Positions 53,197-62,405 of a stretch of 64,000 nucleotides of DNA are shown piece by piece. Location: assembly GCF_018860705.1 (NCBI RefSeq), contig NZ_JAHKQA010000038.1:1-64000 (forward strand), read 5' to 3'. Made by a program: the position numbers and the translations under genes. Within the stretch, counting starts at the first letter, position 1, and each line of letters starts with the position of its first letter. The notes beneath the pieces were generated by a model. It did not search any database, was not told where the DNA came from, and worked only from the letters and a program-made list of their open reading frames with translations. This stretch comes from Citreicella sp. C3M06. Its GTDB lineage: Bacteria > Pseudomonadota > Alphaproteobacteria > Rhodobacterales > Rhodobacteraceae.

Positions 53197-53251
53197 GTGG
53201 GGGCCAGCCCCCACACCCCCGGAGTTGAAGGGCAAGATGAAGAGGGGCGCC
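53197..53251 (-). repeat. Dispersed intergenic repeat, copy 7 (TTGCCCTTCAACTCCGGGGG core type)
   Basis: The reverse complement of copy 6 with a single difference. It begins on the base after the stop codon of the minus-strand OmpA-like gene, which is the same placement as copy 6 after the asparaginase stop. Confidence 0.88.
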
Positions 53252-54934
53252 CTACCGTTCGGTCAGCTTCAGTTCGATACGGCGGTTCTGGGCGCGGGCG
53301 TCGACGGTATCTGCCGGATCGACGGGCTGGTATTGCCCAAAACCATTGGCGGCCAGTCGATCTGGCGGGAAACCGAGGTAATCCACGAGGTAGCGGACCA
53401 CCGACAGCGCCCGCGCCTGACTGAGTTCCCAGTTGTCGGCATAGCGGCCCGTGCCACTGAGCGGCAGGTTGTCGGTATGGCCATCGACGCGCAGGATCCA
53501 GTCGATGCCGGAGGGGATGTCATTCATCACCCCGCGCAGAATGCTGGCGATCTTGGCGATTTCCTGCGTGCCCGCCGGTGACAGCTCTGCCGCGCCCGGG
53601 TCGAACAGCACCTCTGAGGAGAAGACGAAGCGATCGCCCTCGATCCGGATGCCTTCCTGATTGCCAAGCACCCCGCGCAGTTTTCCGAAAAATTCCGAGC
53701 GGTAGGCTTCGAGATCCTTGGCCTGTTCCTCGAGCCGCTTGCGTTCGGCTTCTTCGAGCTGGCGGCGGCGGCGTTCTTCGCTGGCGACACGGGCGAGCGC
53801 TGCGTTCAGGTCCTGACCAAGATTCTGAAGCTGCACCTGGCTGGCGTCATCGCGCGATCTGGCATCGTCGAGCAGCGCCTGAAGCTGGCCAAGCTGGTTG
53901 CGCAGCGCCGCGGCCTGCTGGTTGAGCAGTTCGGTCTGACGTTCGGCTTCGCTGGCGCGGGCTTCGGTCTGCGACAGCTGATCGCGCGCCACTGACAGCA
54001 GCGCCGCCTGCTTCTCCGCTTCGGACAGCCGTTCGCGCAGGGCTTCGCTGGATTGCGCCTGGGACTGCGCGGTTTGCAGCTGGTCTTCCAGCGTGTCGCG
54101 GGCAGAGCGGGCGGCGGCGAGCAGGGTCAGGGTGTCTTCGGCACGTTTGCGCTGTTCTTCGAGGGCGAGGGTCATCGCCGTCAGTTCGGTGTCGGCATTT
54201 TCCAGCCGGTTGCGCAGCGCGGCGGCGGCTTCGGCATCGGCGAGGCGCTGCGCCTCTTCTTCGCTGAGGGCCTGTTGCAGCGCGTCCACCTGCCCGCTCA
54301 GCGTGCTGATCTGTGCCTCCTTGCCAGCGTTTTGCGCGCGCAGATCTTCGGCCAGCGCCTCGAGCGCCTCGCGGCGGGCGGCAGCGAGGCGGGCGGCTTC
54401 GGCGGCGGCGTCGGTTTCGCTGCGGGCCGCGGCCAGCGCGGTCTCGAGCGCGTCGCGTTCAGAGCCGAGCCGGTCGCGATCTGCGGTGAGCGAGGCAATT
54501 TCGCCCTGCGCCTGCGTTTGTTGCGCCAGAAGCGCGGCGACGCGCTCTTCGAAGCCGCTGATGCGGGTCTGAGCTTCGTCGAGCTGCGCAGCCTGCTGAT
54601 CGCGGGTCGCGGTCAGCTGCGCGATCAGGCCAAGCTGTTCGCTCATCCGGGTTTGAGCATCGGACAGCGTGGTTTCCAATTCGCCGATGCGGCCGGTCAT
54701 TTCCCGATTGCGGCGTTGTTGCAGCCCCAACGCCTGACTGAGATCGGCAAGATCTGACGACAGCGTATCAAGCTGGCTTTCCTGCCCGCTGATGGTGTCG
54801 GACAGCATCGACTGGATCACCATGAAGATGGTCAGCACGAACATCAGCACCAGCAGCAGGCCGGTCATTGCATCGACGAAGCCGGGCCAGATATTGGCCT
54901 GAAACCGCGCGCCGGTGCGTCGTGACAGCGCCAT
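53252..54934 (-). CDS. MotB/OmpA-like motor stator protein with a long coiled coil
   Basis: A 560-residue protein. Residues 15-45 (IWPGFVDAMTGLLLVLMFV...) form one membrane helix preceded by Asp21, in the position of the ion-coupling Asp of MotB and ZorB. Residues about 50-415 are a continuous Ala/Glu/Gln/Arg-rich coiled coil. The C-terminal 130 residues are an OmpA/MotB peptidoglycan-binding domain (RVDGHTDNLPL, then ELSQARALSVVRYL and NRRIELKL). It should anchor an ion-driven complex to the cell wall. The partner gene lies 3 bases upstream. Confidence 0.85.
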   Translation of the reverse strand: MALSRRTGARFQANIWPGFVDAMTGLLLVLMFVLTIFMVIQSMLSDTISGQESQLDTLSSDLADLSQALGLQQRRNREMTGRIGELETTLSDAQTRMSEQLGLIAQLTATRDQQAAQLDEAQTRISGFEERVAALLAQQTQAQGEIASLTADRDRLGSERDALETALAAARSETDAAAEAARLAAARREALEALAEDLRAQNAGKEAQISTLSGQVDALQQALSEEEAQRLADAEAAAALRNRLENADTELTAMTLALEEQRKRAEDTLTLLAAARSARDTLEDQLQTAQSQAQSSEALRERLSEAEKQAALLSVARDQLSQTEARASEAERQTELLNQQAAALRNQLGQLQALLDDARSRDDASQVQLQNLGQDLNAALARVASEERRRRQLEEAERKRLEEQAKDLEAYRSEFFGKLRGVLGNQEGIRIEGDRFVFSSEVLFDPGAAELSPAGTQEIAKIASILRGVMNDIPSGIDWILRVDGHTDNLPLSGTGRYADNWELSQARALSVVRYLVDYLGFPPDRLAANGFGQYQPVDPADTVDARAQNRRIELKLTER

Positions 54935-54937
54935 GGC

Positions 54938-56116
54938 TCAGCTCTCGTGACGGGGCGGTTGCGGGCGCTGCCCCTGCACCAGCTTGCCCACGGTGCGGTT
55001 GAGCGTGGCCAGATCGGTGCGCAGCTCGGCCATGGTTTCCTGCCGCCCGGCCGAGATTTCCTCGAGCAGGCGCAGCATCTGCACGTCGATGGAGCGCAGC
55101 CGCATCCGGCTTTCGGCGTCAAATCCATCGGCGGTTTCGCGATCCGAGATCGCTTCGGCCAGCCGTTCCTGCCCTTCGGCGATGCGCGCGAGCGAATTGG
55201 CCGAGGGCGCGGTGGCTTCCAGCCGTTCGGTCATCCGTTCCAGCGAATCCGCCAGCTGGCCAAGGCGCGCGTCGACCTCTTGCTGGCCGTCCTGACTGCG
55301 CGAGAACATCAGCGTCAGCCGTTCCATCTGGTCGGTCATCTGGTCAAGCACATGCGCCACGACATCGTCGGACCCGCCTTCGCCATCGCCGCTGAACGAC
55401 AGCCGGGTGATCGAGCTGAGCCATTCTTCGAGTTCGCGGTAAAAGCGGTTCTGGCCGTGGCCGGCGAACAGTTCCAGCAGGCCAAGAATCAGCGATCCGG
55501 CAAGGCCCAGCAGCGACGAGGCAAAGGCGACGCCCATGCCGCCAAGCTGGCTTTCAAGCCCGGTCATCAGGCGGGCAAAGGTATCGGTGCTGGATTCGCC
55601 TTCGGTCGGGGCGAGGCTGCGGATGGTATCGACCAGCGCGGGCACGGTGGTTGCAAGGCCATAGAACGTGCCCAGCAGGCCAAGGAAGATCAGCAGCGAG
55701 ACCAGATAGCGGGTGATCTCGCGCGCCTCGTCGATGCGGGTCGCGACCGAATCGAGGATCGAGCGGGTCGAGGAGGTGGTGATCTGAAGCCGCGTGTCGC
55801 GTCGCCTCAGCAGCGCCGCGAGCGGCGCCAGCAGGCGCGGCGGCGTGGCCCCGGCATCGCGGCCAAAGGCAAAGTTCTCGATCCAGCGCACCGACTGGAT
55901 CAGCTGCACCACCTGCCAGAAACAGGCCAGCACTCCCAGCCCGAAGACAAAGACGATGAAGCCGTTGAGATAGGGGTTCGACTCGAACACCGGCAGCACG
56001 CTGGGCAGCAGCACAAAGCCCCCGGCAGCGCACAGGCCAAGAACCGCGAGCATGAGCGCGGTCTGACGGAAGGGTCGGCTGAAATGCGGCTCGGCCTCTA
56101 GGTCGGGCTTGTTCAT
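54938..56116 (-). CDS. MotA/TolQ/ExbB-like motor protein
   Basis: A 392-residue protein with membrane segments at about 19-40, 48-70, 140-160 and 188-215. The third and fourth contain SLLIFLGLLGTFYGLATTV and GGMGVAFASSLLGLAGSLILG, the conserved MotA/ExbB channel helices. A cytoplasmic helical tail of about 170 residues follows (DDVVAHVLDQMTDQMERL...). With the following gene it should form a 5:2 type stator. The ATG gives a start of MNKPDLEAEPHFSRPFRQ; the open frame upstream is not similar to anything. Confidence 0.84.
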   Translation of the reverse strand: MNKPDLEAEPHFSRPFRQTALMLAVLGLCAAGGFVLLPSVLPVFESNPYLNGFIVFVFGLGVLACFWQVVQLIQSVRWIENFAFGRDAGATPPRLLAPLAALLRRRDTRLQITTSSTRSILDSVATRIDEAREITRYLVSLLIFLGLLGTFYGLATTVPALVDTIRSLAPTEGESSTDTFARLMTGLESQLGGMGVAFASSLLGLAGSLILGLLELFAGHGQNRFYRELEEWLSSITRLSFSGDGEGGSDDVVAHVLDQMTDQMERLTLMFSRSQDGQQEVDARLGQLADSLERMTERLEATAPSANSLARIAEGQERLAEAISDRETADGFDAESRMRLRSIDVQMLRLLEEISAGRQETMAELRTDLATLNRTVGKLVQGQRPQPPRHES

Positions 56117-56168
56117 AGGGCGTCCGGATGGCTCTTTTGATTGCGGCGAGCCTACGGCGGCAGCCCAG

Positions 56169-56711
56169 TCAAGCCAAGCGGTTATCGGCCAGATGCTGCA
56201 CGCGCGCCCGCAACCAGTGCAGCTCTGCATCGGGAATGCCAATCTGGTCGAGATGATCAGCAGTGTTTTCGAGATATTGCCGATTCGGACCCATGCCGCC
56301 GGTGGCGTTTGCGATGATTTGCGCCTGCTCTTCCAGCGGCAGGCCGCCGCAATATTGCACATGGTGCGGGTCGATGACGTAGGTGACCGCCTCGATCCGC
56401 GCGCCGCTGTCCAGATCGATGGCGAGGTTGCGTTCGATATAGGCCGACGAGATCAGTTCGCGCTCGCGCAGGTAGGCCAGCGTGCTGTCTTCGGTGCCCG
56501 GAGCGGCGCGCAGGGCAAGCCCCTGACACAGCGCGCCGGGGCACTCATCCAGCGCCAGCACGAGGCCGGGCGTGTCGATCGTGCCACGGTGATGGATCGA
56601 GCGCATGCAGAAGCTACGATGATAATCCGGCAGGGTGGCATGCACCGTCTCCGCGACCTCGAAGCCGGGATTCCACAGAAGCGAGCCATAGCCAAAAACC
56701 CAGAGCGTCAT
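56169..56711 (-). CDS. chaC: Gamma-glutamylcyclotransferase, ChaC type
   Basis: A 180-residue protein beginning MTLWVFGYGSLLWNPGF, the ChaC signature that forms the gamma-glutamyl pocket. SSAYIERNLAI and YVIDPHHVQYCGGLP follow. It cleaves glutathione to 5-oxoproline and Cys-Gly in the cytosol. AAAGGA lies 6 bases upstream of ATG 56711. It is divergent from the DUF2125 gene, with 64 bases between the starts. Confidence 0.88.
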   Translation of the reverse strand: MTLWVFGYGSLLWNPGFEVAETVHATLPDYHRSFCMRSIHHRGTIDTPGLVLALDECPGALCQGLALRAAPGTEDSTLAYLRERELISSAYIERNLAIDLDSGARIEAVTYVIDPHHVQYCGGLPLEEQAQIIANATGGMGPNRQYLENTADHLDQIGIPDAELHWLRARVQHLADNRLA

Positions 56712-56775
56712 GCGTTTTCCTTTCCCCATTGGCACTGTAAACACCACGTTGAACTGCCATGAAAGGGGCTTGCCC

Positions 56776-57687
56776 GTGAAACCTCTGCTTGCCGCCATCG
56801 TTCTTGCCGCTCTCGCTTGGTCGGGGGTCTGGTTCTGGCAGGCCCATGCCCAGAGGCAAGCCATCGACGCCTGGGCCGCCAGCCGCGCCGCCGACGGCGT
56901 GATGGTGCATTGGGATGACGTTGCGGTGAAAGGGTTTCCCAACCGTATCGACACCAGCTTTACCGGACTGCGCAGCGAGGGCGACGGGCTGACCCTCGAA
57001 ACCCCGCAACTGATGCTGATGCAGATGGTGTGGAACCGCGATCACATCATCCTTGCCCTGCCGCAGGGGGCCTCGCTGAGCAGCGGCGAGGAAGCTTACC
57101 ACATCGACGGAGACGGGCTGCGCGCCAGCATCGTCAGCGACGGCGGCACGATGCAGCGCCTGCACGTCGAGGCGGCTGTGCTCAACCTGTCGGGCGGCGT
57201 TTCGGCGGCGATGTCAGGGGTGACCGGCGCGGTGACGCTGATCCCCGAGGAGCCCGCCTATCATGCCACCTTCAACGCCGCCGAGCTGGCGCTGCAGGAC
57301 AGCCTTGGCAGCGGCGGTTTGCGGCTGGACGCAACGGTCGGGGTCACGCAGGCGGGGCAAGCCGACATCACCCGCATCCGGCTGGCGCGGCTGGAACTGG
57401 ATCAGGGCGCGCTTCAGCTGGCGGCGACAGGGGATGTCGACGTGACGGAGAGCGGGGTGCTGGATGGCAAGCTGAGCGTGCGGGCCGAAAACCTTGCCGA
57501 GGCGCTGGAAGCCGAGCGCAAGGCGGGGCGCATCGCTCCGGCAATGCTCGCGATGATCGAACAAGGCGCGGCGTTGCTGTCGGGCCTGTCGGGGCGCAAG
57601 GACAGCATCGATGCCACGTTCGAATTCCGCAATGGCCGCACATGGGTTGGCATTCTGCCCATCGGCCCGGCACCGCGGCTGCGCTAG
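56776..57687 (+). CDS. DUF2125-family protein
   Basis: A 303-residue envelope protein with one N-terminal membrane helix/uncleaved signal (KPLLAAIVLAALAWSGVWFW). The repeated beta-strand pattern that follows (DVAVKGFPNRIDTSFTGL, then LETPQLMLMQMVW) is typical of DUF2125. Function is unknown. GTG 56776 is chosen because AAAGGGG lies 7 bases upstream; the ATG at 56710 overlaps the divergent chaC start. Confidence 0.75.
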   Translation: MKPLLAAIVLAALAWSGVWFWQAHAQRQAIDAWAASRAADGVMVHWDDVAVKGFPNRIDTSFTGLRSEGDGLTLETPQLMLMQMVWNRDHIILALPQGASLSSGEEAYHIDGDGLRASIVSDGGTMQRLHVEAAVLNLSGGVSAAMSGVTGAVTLIPEEPAYHATFNAAELALQDSLGSGGLRLDATVGVTQAGQADITRIRLARLELDQGALQLAATGDVDVTESGVLDGKLSVRAENLAEALEAERKAGRIAPAMLAMIEQGAALLSGLSGRKDSIDATFEFRNGRTWVGILPIGPAPRLR

Positions 57688-57812
57688 ACCTCAGGCGTTT
57701 CTGCCGAAGTTTCGCCCCCGAACGCGCCGCGCCCGCAGGGTTTTCCCGGCGAACATCCCTGCGGCTTTCGGGGCGGCTTGCACAGCGCCGCATTCGCGGG
57801 AACACTGCGCGC

Positions 57813-59087
57813 ATGAGTGATCCCCTGTCCCACCGCATCGAAGCAAAACGCGCCGAGCTGATCGACCTGACCCAGGCGCTTATTCGCGTGCCAACGCTGA
57901 ACCCGCCCGGCCAGCATTACCGCGACATCTGCGAGCTGATGCAAACCCGCCTGTCAGCCCGCGGTTTCGAGTGCGAGATGATCCGTGCCGTTGGATCACC
58001 CGGCGACAGCGACCGCTTTCCGCGCTGGAATCTCGTCGCCCGCCGCACCGGCACCCGGCCCGGAGATTGCGTGCATTTCAACAGCCATCACGACGTGGTC
58101 GAAATTGGTGCTGGCTGGACCCGCGATCCGTTTGGCGGCGCTTTGGAAGACGATCGCATCTACGGGCGCGGCGCCTGCGACATGAAGGGCGGGCTGGCCG
58201 CATCTGTCATCGCCGCCGAGGCGTTTCTTGAACAACACCCCGATTTCGCTGGCGCCATCGAAATCAGCGCCACGGCGGACGAGGAATCCGGCGGTTACGG
58301 CGGCGTCGCCTACCTTGCGCAGCAGGGCTATTTCGCGCCCGAGCGGGTGCAGCACGTCATCATCCCGGAACCGCTCGACAAGGACCGCATCTGCCTTGGC
58401 CATCGCGGCGGCTGGTGGGCCGAGATCGAGACCAAAGGCGAGATCGCCCATGGCTCGATGCCCTTTCTCGGGGATTGCGCCGTGCGGCACATGGGCGCCG
58501 TGCTGCAAGCCTTCGAAGACAGGCTGTTCCCCGCCATGGCCTCGCGCCATACCGACATGCCCGTGGTGCCCGAAGGCGCGCGCCAGTCGACGATGAACAT
58601 CAATTCCATCCACGGCGGCCAACCCGAAAACCCACCCGATTTCGATGGTCTGCCCGCCCATTGCGTGCCCGACAGCTGCCGCATCACCATCGATCGTCGC
58701 TTTCTCGTCGAGGAAACCGCCGACGGGGTGCGCGACGAGGTCATCGCCCTGCTCGACGATCTCAAGGCCAGCCGCGCCAATTTCGACTATGACATCCGCG
58801 AATTGAACCGCGTCATCCCGTCGATGACCGACCGCGATGCGCCGGTGGTCACGACCGTGGCGCAAGCGATCCGCGACATGCTGGGCACCGATCCCACCTA
58901 TGTTGCCTCGCCCGGCAGCTATGATCAAAAGCACATCGACCGCATCGGCAAGCTGAAAAACTGCATCGCCTATGGCCCCGGCGTGCTGGAACTGGCGCAT
59001 AAACCCGATGAGTGGGTCGGCGTGACCGACATGATCGACAGCGCCCGCGTCATGGGGCGCAGCCTTGAAAAGCTGCTCACGCGGTGA
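57813..59087 (+). CDS. M20-family metallopeptidase (acetylornithine deacetylase/succinyl-DAP desuccinylase-like)
   Basis: A 424-residue zinc hydrolase. Metal and catalytic residues are in HFNSHHDVVEIG (His, Asp), YGRGACDMKGGL (bridging Asp), SATADEESGG (catalytic Glu-Glu) and the late HKPDEWV (His). The dimerisation domain is about 200-320. Substrate could be an N-acylated amino acid. Its 3' end overlaps the convergent transglutaminase gene by 11 bases. Not linked to arg or dap genes here. Confidence 0.87.
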   Translation: MSDPLSHRIEAKRAELIDLTQALIRVPTLNPPGQHYRDICELMQTRLSARGFECEMIRAVGSPGDSDRFPRWNLVARRTGTRPGDCVHFNSHHDVVEIGAGWTRDPFGGALEDDRIYGRGACDMKGGLAASVIAAEAFLEQHPDFAGAIEISATADEESGGYGGVAYLAQQGYFAPERVQHVIIPEPLDKDRICLGHRGGWWAEIETKGEIAHGSMPFLGDCAVRHMGAVLQAFEDRLFPAMASRHTDMPVVPEGARQSTMNINSIHGGQPENPPDFDGLPAHCVPDSCRITIDRRFLVEETADGVRDEVIALLDDLKASRANFDYDIRELNRVIPSMTDRDAPVVTTVAQAIRDMLGTDPTYVASPGSYDQKHIDRIGKLKNCIAYGPGVLELAHKPDEWVGVTDMIDSARVMGRSLEKLLTR

Positions 59088-59976
59088 GCTTTGCCTCGAT
59101 GGGCACCACATCGACCATGTGGCGCGTCTCGTGCCCGCCTTCCGAGCGCAGCGAGCCTTTCGACGGCGCAACGTCGGAATAATCGCGCCCGAAGCCCACG
59201 GTCACGTGATCTAGCCCGACGCGGATCGCGTTGGTCGGATCGAATTCGACCCAGCCCGCATCGGGGCCGCACCACGCCCGCACCCAAGCGTGCATGGCAT
59301 CGGCGCCCTCCAGCCGGGGCTGGCCCTCGGGGGGAAGCGTGCGCAGAAAGCCCGACACATAGCCCGCCGGAACGCCAATCTCTCGCAGGGCCGAGATCAT
59401 CACATGGCTGATGTCCTGACAGACGCCGCGGCGGGCGCGGAAGGCTTCGATCGGAGTCGTGGTGACTTCGGTGGCGGAACTGTCGAAGTCGAACAGATCG
59501 TTGAGCGCATGGCTCACAGCCTCGACCGCCTCAAGCGCCGACATTCCCGGCCGGGTGCAGCACCGCGCAAAGGCGGCGATCTCGGATTCGTGACGCAGAC
59601 GCGGCGACGGGCCAAGGAAATGATGCGGGCTGGGGGCACGGATGCTCTGGATCTGCGCCACCGCGCGCGGCAGATCGCTCAGCGCGCAGCTCAGATCGAG
59701 CCCGTCACGCGGGGTGCGGCGCAGCACCCGGCCTTCGAACAGGAAGTCGATCTCGGACAGCCGCCCCTCGTGGGTGACCTCGGTCATCGGGTTGCCGAAG
59801 AAATCGACATCGTCGAGCCGGAAATCCGGCGGCGGATCGGTGGTCACCTGCCCGTAAAGCAGTTGCTGCTGACCTTCGATGCTGCGCGGCAAAATCCGCA
59901 GCAGCGTGCGATGCGATCCCGCCGGGTGGTCGTACCGGTAGGCGATGCGCAGCTTGATGTCATAGCTTTGCGACAT
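59077..59976 (-). CDS. Transglutaminase-like cysteine protease-fold protein
   Basis: A 299-residue protein with an N-terminal bacterial transglutaminase-associated domain (YDIKLRIAYRYDHPAG...) and a C-terminal transglutaminase core: Cys in RRGVCQDISHV, His in ADAMHAWVRAW, Asp in WVEFDPTNAI. It probably cleaves or forms amide bonds. It lies 9 bases after the ATP-grasp/alpha-E gene and is the last gene of the operon. These families recur together in many bacteria. Confidence 0.88.
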   Translation of the reverse strand: MSQSYDIKLRIAYRYDHPAGSHRTLLRILPRSIEGQQQLLYGQVTTDPPPDFRLDDVDFFGNPMTEVTHEGRLSEIDFLFEGRVLRRTPRDGLDLSCALSDLPRAVAQIQSIRAPSPHHFLGPSPRLRHESEIAAFARCCTRPGMSALEAVEAVSHALNDLFDFDSSATEVTTTPIEAFRARRGVCQDISHVMISALREIGVPAGYVSGFLRTLPPEGQPRLEGADAMHAWVRAWCGPDAGWVEFDPTNAIRVGLDHVTVGFGRDYSDVAPSKGSLRSEGGHETRHMVDVVPIEAKLTA

Positions 59977-59985
59977 GAAACGCCC

Positions 59986-62382
59986 CTAGCTCAGATATTG
60001 CGCGGTCAGCGCTTCGGAGATCCCCGCCAGTTCGCGCCGGATCCGGTTCAACCGCCGGGATGAAATCTGGCCAGAGGTAGACACCGCCAGCATGGTCTGA
60101 AGCATCAGGATACGCCGGGTCGCCTCGCCCATGCGCGGCTGCGCCGTGGCGTCGGCGATCTGTTCTTCCTCTTCGCGCAGGATGTCGATCTGATAGAGCA
60201 GCGAGCGCGGGTTTTCCCGGTCGAGCGCCAGCATGTCGATCACCGTCTCGCGGCTGGTCTCGATGGTGTAGCGGCGGCGGTGGGTCATCACGCTGTCGCC
60301 GATCTCGACCGCGGCATCCAGCCCGCCGGGAGGGGTTGCCTCGTCCGCCAGCACCGCCAACACGGCGGCGATGTGATCCGCCCGTTCCAGCGCCCGCCCC
60401 AGCGTCAGGAAGCGCCAGCCAAGAAAGCGGAACATATTGTCATGGACCAGACCGGAAAAGCCCGCCGTCTTGCGCAGCAGAACGGTCATGGCGCGGGCGG
60501 CATCGTCGCCGTGAGTCACCTTGGCGGCCAGCTTGCGGGCGGTTTCCGACAAATCGTTCAGCGCGTTCCAGCCATCGGTCGAAAACCGGTCGCGCACCTT
60601 GCTGGCGCAGACCACAGAGGCATCGAAATGGCCCAGCAACATGACGGGCACCGGGTCTTCGATGTCATGGCCAAAGGTGGTGAGGAAATCCCCCAGCGCC
60701 GAGACCAGCGGCACGTTGCGCGTGCCATGCTCTTCGAGCCTGAGATGCCATGCCCGCAGCACCCGCACCGCGCCCTCGGCGCGTTCGGCGTAGCGCCCAA
60801 GCCAGAACAGGTTGTCCGCCGCCCGCGCCGGAAGCAGCCCCGGCTGGCGGCGCAGAAGCGGCCCGGATGCCGTGCTGGTCAGCGTGTCGGCATGGATCGC
60901 CTTGTCGGACATCACCCAGACATCGGCGACAGAGCCGCCCGCCTGCATGGCCAGCGCCGTCGGATCGCCGTCGCGCCCGATGCGGGCATAGCCGCCGGGC
61001 ATCACCGCCCAGCCATCCGGCGTGCGCGTGGCAAACACCCGCACCACCATCGGGCGCGGTTTCAGCTTGCCGTCGATCATCGCGGGGGTGGTCGACAGGG
61101 TGACGGCCTCTTGCCCGACCAGCGATTTGCCCTCGCGTGCGATCCAGTCTTCGATCGGGCCGCGCGCCTCGCCGCGGAACTTGCCGCCAAGCGCCGTGGT
61201 GCGGTCGATGTCAAAGGGCAGCTTGGTCGACTGCGCCGAGCCGATCATCATCCGTTCCAGGTTTTCCAGCACATAGGCGCGCTCGTGATCCTGCCCACAC
61301 CACCATGTGGCGATGTTCGACATCTTCAGCGGCGCGCCCATCAGGTGTTCGCAGATGCGCGGCAGGAACGCCATCAGCGCCCGCGCTTCCAGCACGCCAG
61401 AGCCGAGGCAGTTCACCAGATCCATTGCGCCGGAGCGCAGCGCCGAGACCATGCCGGGGGTGCCGAGTGCCGAGGTCTCGTCGAGTTCGAGCGGATCGGC
61501 AAAGCGCGAATCCAGTCGCCGCCACAGCACCGAAACCGGCTCTGGCCCGGCGATGGTGCGCACCGAAAGCTGCCCGTCCTGCACCTTGAGATCTTCGCAT
61601 TCCAGCAGCAGGAAGCCGAGGTAGCGGGCGATATAGGCGTGTTCGTAATAGGTGTCGGTGTGCTGCCCCGGCGTCAGGATCGCCACGCGCCCGCCATCGC
61701 CCCCCTTGAGCCCGACCATCGCGTCGCGGAAGACGCGAAAGAAGGTCGCGAGCCGCTCGACGTTGCTTTTGGGGAACAGATCGTGAAACACCCGGCTGGT
61801 CGCCATGCGGTTTTCAAGCGCAAAGCCAGACCCGGATGGCGCCTGCGCCCGATCGCCCAGAACGAACCACGATCCATCGGGCGAGCGGCCGATCTCGAAG
61901 GCCAGAAAATGCAGGTAATGCCCCGAGCGCGGCTTGATCCCGACCACGGGGCGCAGCCATTCGGGGTTCTGCGCGATCAGATCGGCGGGCAGAAACCCGT
62001 CCCGGACCAGCTCGCCGTCGCCGTAAAGGTCGGCCATGACCTTTTCCAGCAGCTCGGCCCGCTGCGCGATGCCCTCGGCCAGCCCGTCCCATTCATCCTG
62101 ACCGATGATCACCGGCACATGGCTCAGCGGCCAGTCGCGCATGGTCGATTCATCGCCGGAATACTGGCGGAAATACACCCCGGTATCGTGCAGATACTGG
62201 TCGCCCCGCGCAAAGGAGCGCGCCAGCTGTTCGGGGCTCTTGCTTGCAAGATAGCGTATCAGCGGATCCCAGACAGGACGCAATGTCCCGTCCGGGCGCT
62301 TCAGCTCATCGGCAACCCCCGGCAGGGACTCGTAGCCCTGAAGGAAGCGCATCAGCGCATCGGGTGTGCCGACCTTGTTCAA
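59986..62382 (-). CDS. Circularly permuted ATP-grasp protein fused to an alpha-E domain
   Basis: A 798-residue two-part protein. Residues about 1-480 are a circularly permuted type 2 ATP-grasp domain: DTGVYFRQY, LERVMADLYGD-like LLEKVMADLYGD, AILTPGQHTDTYYEH and LVNCLGSGVLE. Residues about 500-798 are the helical alpha-E domain (ADNLFWLGRYAERAEGAVRVL..., then RFLTLGRALERADHIAAVL). ATP-grasp enzymes of this type are predicted to form peptide-like bonds through acyl phosphates. In many genomes the two domains are separate genes; here they are fused. It lies 23 bases after the DUF2126 gene. Confidence 0.88.
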   Translation of the reverse strand: MNKVGTPDALMRFLQGYESLPGVADELKRPDGTLRPVWDPLIRYLASKSPEQLARSFARGDQYLHDTGVYFRQYSGDESTMRDWPLSHVPVIIGQDEWDGLAEGIAQRAELLEKVMADLYGDGELVRDGFLPADLIAQNPEWLRPVVGIKPRSGHYLHFLAFEIGRSPDGSWFVLGDRAQAPSGSGFALENRMATSRVFHDLFPKSNVERLATFFRVFRDAMVGLKGGDGGRVAILTPGQHTDTYYEHAYIARYLGFLLLECEDLKVQDGQLSVRTIAGPEPVSVLWRRLDSRFADPLELDETSALGTPGMVSALRSGAMDLVNCLGSGVLEARALMAFLPRICEHLMGAPLKMSNIATWWCGQDHERAYVLENLERMMIGSAQSTKLPFDIDRTTALGGKFRGEARGPIEDWIAREGKSLVGQEAVTLSTTPAMIDGKLKPRPMVVRVFATRTPDGWAVMPGGYARIGRDGDPTALAMQAGGSVADVWVMSDKAIHADTLTSTASGPLLRRQPGLLPARAADNLFWLGRYAERAEGAVRVLRAWHLRLEEHGTRNVPLVSALGDFLTTFGHDIEDPVPVMLLGHFDASVVCASKVRDRFSTDGWNALNDLSETARKLAAKVTHGDDAARAMTVLLRKTAGFSGLVHDNMFRFLGWRFLTLGRALERADHIAAVLAVLADEATPPGGLDAAVEIGDSVMTHRRRYTIETSRETVIDMLALDRENPRSLLYQIDILREEEEQIADATAQPRMGEATRRILMLQTMLAVSTSGQISSRRLNRIRRELAGISEALTAQYLS

Positions 62383-62405
62383 GCGTCTCCATCTCCGTCA
62401 CGGGG

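Noticed and set aside
53252-56116. Zorya anti-phage defence system
   Set aside because: Only a ZorA/ZorB-like pair is present. No ZorC/ZorD or ZorE gene is adjacent, and the long coiled coil is in the MotB-like partner rather than the MotA-like one. Kept as a motor pair of unknown role.
57030-57812. One 685-codon frame ending in the M20 peptidase
   Set aside because: The first 261 codons read the DUF2125 gene in the wrong frame and the intergenic gap; M20 homology begins at ATG 57813.
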